Positions 5,467 through 7,562 of a stretch of 7,562 nt of DNA are shown in pieces. The translations under genes were made by a program, and so were the position numbers. The first letter of the stretch is position 1. Each line of letters opens with the position of its first letter. The notes under the pieces were generated by a model. The model had not been told where the DNA came from, did not search any database, and worked only from the letters and a program-made list of their open reading frames with translations. Source of the DNA: CAUJGQ01 sp038325665 (GTDB lineage: Bacteria > Chloroflexota > Dehalococcoidia > CAUJGQ01); contig JBBQJF010000267.1 of NCBI GenBank assembly GCA_038325665.1, positions 1 to 7,562 of the forward strand, written 5' to 3'.

Positions 5467-6420
5467 ATGACCACACGGGCAATTCTCCCCCGCGCCTTGC
5501 GCCCGGGTGACACCGTCGCGGTGGTCGCACCATCGGGGAAGGTTGACCCGGAACGACTCGCCTCCGGCATCGAGATGCTGCGATCGTGGGGCTATTTCGC
5601 GGTGGCGATGCCCTCGACCGAATCGGGACGTGGGTACCTCGCCGGGCCGAGTGACGAGGCCAACGGCGCGGAGCTGGCGTCTTGCTTTGCCGATTCGCGA
5701 TTCGCGGGTATTCTCTGCGCCCGCGGCGGATATGGAGCGATGCGCGTGTTGCCGCACATCGATTGGTCGGTGGTACGCGGCAATCCGAAGCTGCTACTCG
5801 GCTACAGCGATATCACGGCCCTGCACATGGCCATCCGGCGCGAGGCGGGGCTGGCGACTTTCCACGGGTCGATGATCGCGCGCCAGGGGGACGAGCCGGC
5901 GCTGCACCCCTGGACCGCCGCCGGACTGCGCGCGGCCCTGGCGAGCACCAAGCCGTTGGGGGCGATCCGCTCGCCCGAGGACGGTCCGCGGCCGGTCGTG
6001 ATAACACCTGGCAGCGCGACCGGCCCGCTGGCCGGCGGCAACCTCACACTCGTCGCGTCTCTGATCGGCACGCCTTGGCAGCTCGATGCGCGTGGGTGCG
6101 TGCTGCTGCTCGAGGATGTCAACGAGGCGCCCTACCGAATCGACCGCATGCTCACCCAGTTGCTGCTCTCGGGGGCGCTCTCGGACGTGGCGGGCATCGT
6201 GTTTGGTGATTCGCCCACCTGCGACCGGCCGGCCGATGACCCGCGCACCATGCCGCTCGCCACGGTGCTCCGTGACCGGCTTGGCCCCCTCGGCGTGCCG
6301 GTGGTGTACGGCTTTCCCTGCGGCCACACACCGTTTCGGGCGACCCTGCCGATGGGAGTGGACGTCACGCTCGATGTCGCCGGGGGCACACTCACCGTGC
6401 TCCAACCGGCCTGCGTCTAG
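5467..6420 (+). CDS. ldcA: muramoyltetrapeptide LD-carboxypeptidase (peptidase family S66)
   Basis: The protein has 317 residues, normal for LdcA. S66 enzymes cut the L-Lys/meso-Dap-D-Ala bond of tetrapeptides during peptidoglycan recycling; some relatives (MccF) instead cleave microcin C-type nucleotide-peptides. The opening PGDTVAVVAPSGKVDPERL is the S66 N-terminal signature. The catalytic triad is visible: Ser114 in GYSDITAL, Glu216 in LLLEDVNEAPYRIDRM and His287 in PCGHTPF. The nucleophile-elbow region and the CARGGYGAMR loop (84-93) are intact. No signal peptide is present, so it acts in the cytoplasm. AGGAG lies 10 nt before the ATG, and the gap to the acetyltransferase stop is 16 bp, so the two are probably co-transcribed. 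LdcA is the likelier subtype; MccF-like activity cannot be excluded. Confidence 0.9.
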   Translation: MTTRAILPRALRPGDTVAVVAPSGKVDPERLASGIEMLRSWGYFAVAMPSTESGRGYLAGPSDEANGAELASCFADSRFAGILCARGGYGAMRVLPHIDWSVVRGNPKLLLGYSDITALHMAIRREAGLATFHGSMIARQGDEPALHPWTAAGLRAALASTKPLGAIRSPEDGPRPVVITPGSATGPLAGGNLTLVASLIGTPWQLDARGCVLLLEDVNEAPYRIDRMLTQLLLSGALSDVAGIVFGDSPTCDRPADDPRTMPLATVLRDRLGPLGVPVVYGFPCGHTPFRATLPMGVDVTLDVAGGTLTVLQPACV

Positions 6421-6461
6421 CGTGTTGACGGAACGTGCGCCACGCCCGAGAATTGGATCAA

Positions 6462-6641
6462 ATGCATAAGCAGGAACCGACCTCCTCGACGAACACCGAG
6501 CACGGCGAAACCCGCCAAGAGCGGCGCGCACGGAAGCTGACCGCCCGGCGCGAGCGGATGCAGAAGCATGGCGGTGCGCTCCGCCAGCTCTACGCTAACG
6601 CCGTGCTGAAGCGGGTCAAAGCGCGACGGCGGAAACGATAG
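6462..6641 (+). CDS. small, very basic protein of unknown function (59 aa)
   Basis: A 59-residue frame has a Ser/Thr/Glu-rich N-terminus and a strongly basic helical remainder: RQERRARKLTARRERMQKHG, then ALRQLYANAVLKRVKARRRKR at the end. I count 19 Arg/Lys against 5 Glu. The even heptad spacing of basic and hydrophobic residues predicts long helices, suiting nucleic-acid or ribosome binding; that function is inferred, not recognised. The ATG at 6462 was preferred to the in-frame GTG at 6435, though neither has a strong ribosome-binding site. It lies 41 bp after ldcA on the same strand and may share its transcript. The codon pattern fits coding sequence better than the opposite-strand frame over the same bases. 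Confidence 0.55.
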   Translation: MHKQEPTSSTNTEHGETRQERRARKLTARRERMQKHGGALRQLYANAVLKRVKARRRKR

Positions 6642-6763
6642 GACGCCGGCAGTGGCTGCCCGTGCGGATGCGCTCGCGATGGTGAGTGAACGGGGAATCA
6701 TCGGCGTCTCGGGGGCCGCCGCTGACAACCCCGCGGGTGTGGCCACTGTGAAGAGAGACAGCA

Positions 6764-7006
6764 ATGACAACCGACCAGTCGACGGCGAACAAGTTCGACC
6801 AATTCCTGCATGATCATCTCGACTTGGTCGAGGCGGCTCAGGTCCTGAACATCCACCCGCAGAGCCTGCGGCGACTGATCAAGAATGGCAAGATGCCGGC
6901 GCGGCTGTTTGCCGGTAAGTACTTGATCGAACGGGACAAGCTGGAAATGTTCAAGGCAAACTACGACCCTCGGCCCGGCCGCAAGCCGATCCGCCGGCTA
7001 CTATAG
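6764..7006 (+). CDS. small helix-turn-helix DNA-binding protein (HTH_17/excisionase type)
   Basis: The protein has 80 residues, all one domain. LDLVEAAQVLNIHPQSLRRLIKNGKMPARLF (residues 20-50) is the winged-helix/MerR-like pattern of HTH_17 and Xis-type proteins: a helix with EAA-x-L, a turn at NIHPQSL and a recognition helix RRLIKNGKMPA. It is followed by the wing strand GKYLIERDKLEMF. The last residues are basic (PRPGRKPIRRLL). Such proteins bind DNA as excision directionality factors or small transcription factors. GAGAG lies about 7 nt before the ATG. No integrase or attachment site is nearby, so a chromosomal regulatory role is likelier. It follows the basic small gene by 122 bp and is followed by a stem-loop at 7023. 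Confidence 0.78.
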   Translation: MTTDQSTANKFDQFLHDHLDLVEAAQVLNIHPQSLRRLIKNGKMPARLFAGKYLIERDKLEMFKANYDPRPGRKPIRRLL

Positions 7007-7022
7007 TGCGTGGGTTCAGCCG

Positions 7023-7048
7023 CCAGTCCGCGCCCGTCAGACTGGTTT
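7023..7048 (+). terminator. candidate terminator hairpin after the HTH gene
   Basis: CCAGTC (7023-7028) pairs with GACTGG (7040-7045) across an 11-nt loop and is followed by TTT. It starts 16 nt after the HTH stop at 7006. The stem is short and the T tract only three bases, so the call is weak. Confidence 0.35.
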
Positions 7049-7086
7049 GCGCCGGTCGCGAGCCAGCGTGCGGGATCTGAGAACCC

Positions 7087-7103
7087 CGCCTCCAGGGGAG
7101 GCG
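7087..7103. other. strong stem-loop between the convergent HTH and small membrane protein genes
   Basis: CGCCTCC-AGG-GGAGGCG is a perfect 7-bp GC stem with a 3-nt loop, in the gap between two convergent genes. Neither side has a T-run, so it may be a terminator of the GC-rich type, a processed RNA end or a protein site. The rest of 7007-7184 shows no coding pattern. Confidence 0.4.
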
Positions 7104-7184
7104 CTTCCCATGCCGCCGTGAGCGGTTGGTCGCGTGCTTAGCGCGGACGCCACCCTAACGGGCGGCCGCTGGTTCGCTCCCCGG

Positions 7185-7394
7185 CTAGTCAATCGCGCGG
7201 AGGCCGAGTACCAGCCCGACGATCACCGCGCTGATCAGCAGGCCGCCCGCCGCGCCCAGCGCGATACCCATGCACACTGCCCACACCAGTCCTCCCGGGC
7301 CTGATGCCCCCGTGGGCCGGAACATGATCAGCGCCACGACGATGATGATCGGAAGTGCGGCGCCGGCGCCGAGCAATACAATAATCCACGGCAT
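7185..7394 (-). CDS. small two-TM membrane protein (69 aa), unknown function
   Basis: Two hydrophobic segments cover almost the whole protein: about residues 3-25 (WIIVLLGAGAALPIIIVVAL) and 38-65 (glycine/alanine-rich, ending VIVGLVLGLR). They are joined by a short glycine/proline loop, RPTGASGPGG. The small-residue pattern (GxxxG-like, AAGG) suggests tight helix packing or oligomerisation. GAGG lies 4 nt before the ATG. It is convergent with the HTH gene and separated from it by 178 bp that hold a strong stem-loop. No family is recognised. Confidence 0.55.
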   Translation of the reverse strand: MPWIIVLLGAGAALPIIIVVALIMFRPTGASGPGGLVWAVCMGIALGAAGGLLISAVIVGLVLGLRAID

Positions 7395-7492
7395 CGCGCC
7401 TCGTCTCCATTACGCGTCTTCGCGTCACGTCCGGGTGCGCCGTGTGCGCTCCACCGCCAGCCGTCACGCGGTTCGGCACAGCCGCTCGCGGC

Positions 7493-7562
7493 TTACTTTC
7501 GGCCGGCCGCGCGAGGCAGAATGCCCGCGATGGGCGGTATGCCCGGCCCGCGTTGGCAGCCC
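7493..7562 (-). CDS. possible 3' end of a minus-strand gene entering from the right edge
   Basis: A minus-strand frame open to the window edge encodes 22 residues ending IAGILPRAAGRK and a TAA stop. A perfect hairpin, AGCCG-CTCG-CGGCT (7480-7493), overlaps and follows that stop, as expected for a gene end. The alternative is a plus-strand gene starting at the ATG at 7521 (MPAMGGMPGPRWQP), which has GAGG 5 nt upstream. The fragment is too short to decide between them. Confidence 0.25.
   Translation of the reverse strand, partial: GCQRGPGIPPIAGILPRAAGRK

Noticed and set aside
4371..5570. 399-residue minus-strand open frame
   Set aside because: It is antisense to the Eis-like gene, which has full family motifs; the translation is Arg/His-rich with no recognisable domain.
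5794..6531. 245-residue minus-strand open frame
   Set aside because: It is antisense to the LD-carboxypeptidase, whose catalytic triad is intact in the plus frame.
1..7562. CRISPR array, tRNA, rRNA, transposase, integrase or phage genes
   Set aside because: I saw no spaced direct repeats of CRISPR length, no tRNA-like cloverleaf and no protein with such motifs on either strand. The short heptad arrays have no spacers.

Overview
The window is GC-rich chromosomal DNA with densely packed genes on both strands. The gene set (DinB-like hydrolase/transferase, Eis-type acetyltransferase, S66 LD-carboxypeptidase, a LolA-like anchored protein) and the 7-bp-period intergenic repeats suggest a free-living, GC-rich, non-proteobacterial bacterium. 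My best guess is Chloroflexota (Thermomicrobia/Sphaerobacter-like), with an actinobacterial relative as the alternative. This is inference from composition and gene style; no rRNA or other marker is present.

Layout. At 1-89 (minus) lies the start of a D-2-hydroxyacid dehydrogenase gene that runs off the left edge. At 188-409 (minus) is an open frame that may be a small gene or the frameshifted tail of the next one. At 352-699 (minus) is a solitary XRE-type regulator. Positions 700-897 hold no convincing gene but contain two inverted arrays of 7-bp repeats, the right one running into the stop codon of a DinB-family gene (898-1431, minus). A 239-bp divergent intergenic region with a 9-bp inverted repeat separates DinB from a class I SAM-dependent methyltransferase (1671-2504, plus). 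Positions 2505-2682 show no convincing gene. A translationally coupled minus-strand pair follows: a two-TM protein with an HNH-like zinc finger that has lost its catalytic histidines (3521-3979), then a membrane-anchored LolA-like protein (2683-3519). The 250-bp divergent region 3980-4229 carries a second 7-bp repeat array. A plus-strand run comes next: an Eis-like acetyltransferase (4230-5450) and an LD-carboxypeptidase (5467-6420), 16 bp apart and probably co-transcribed, then a 59-residue very basic protein (6462-6641) and a small HTH_17/excisionase-type DNA-binding protein (6764-7006). Positions 7007-7184 hold two stem-loops and no gene. A two-TM small membrane protein (7185-7394, minus) follows, and the last 168 bases hold only an ambiguous gene end.

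How the genes work together. The only clear functional unit is eis-like/ldcA-like, which pairs a small-molecule or protein N-acetyltransferase with a peptidoglycan-recycling peptidase. The HNH-like/LolA-like pair looks like a two-protein membrane or envelope module of unknown role. I see no defence island, CRISPR array, integrase, transposase or biosynthetic cluster. The least ordinary signals are the heptad repeat arrays, the catalytically degenerate membrane HNH protein and its coupling to the LolA-like gene, and the overlapping frame behind the XRE regulator.
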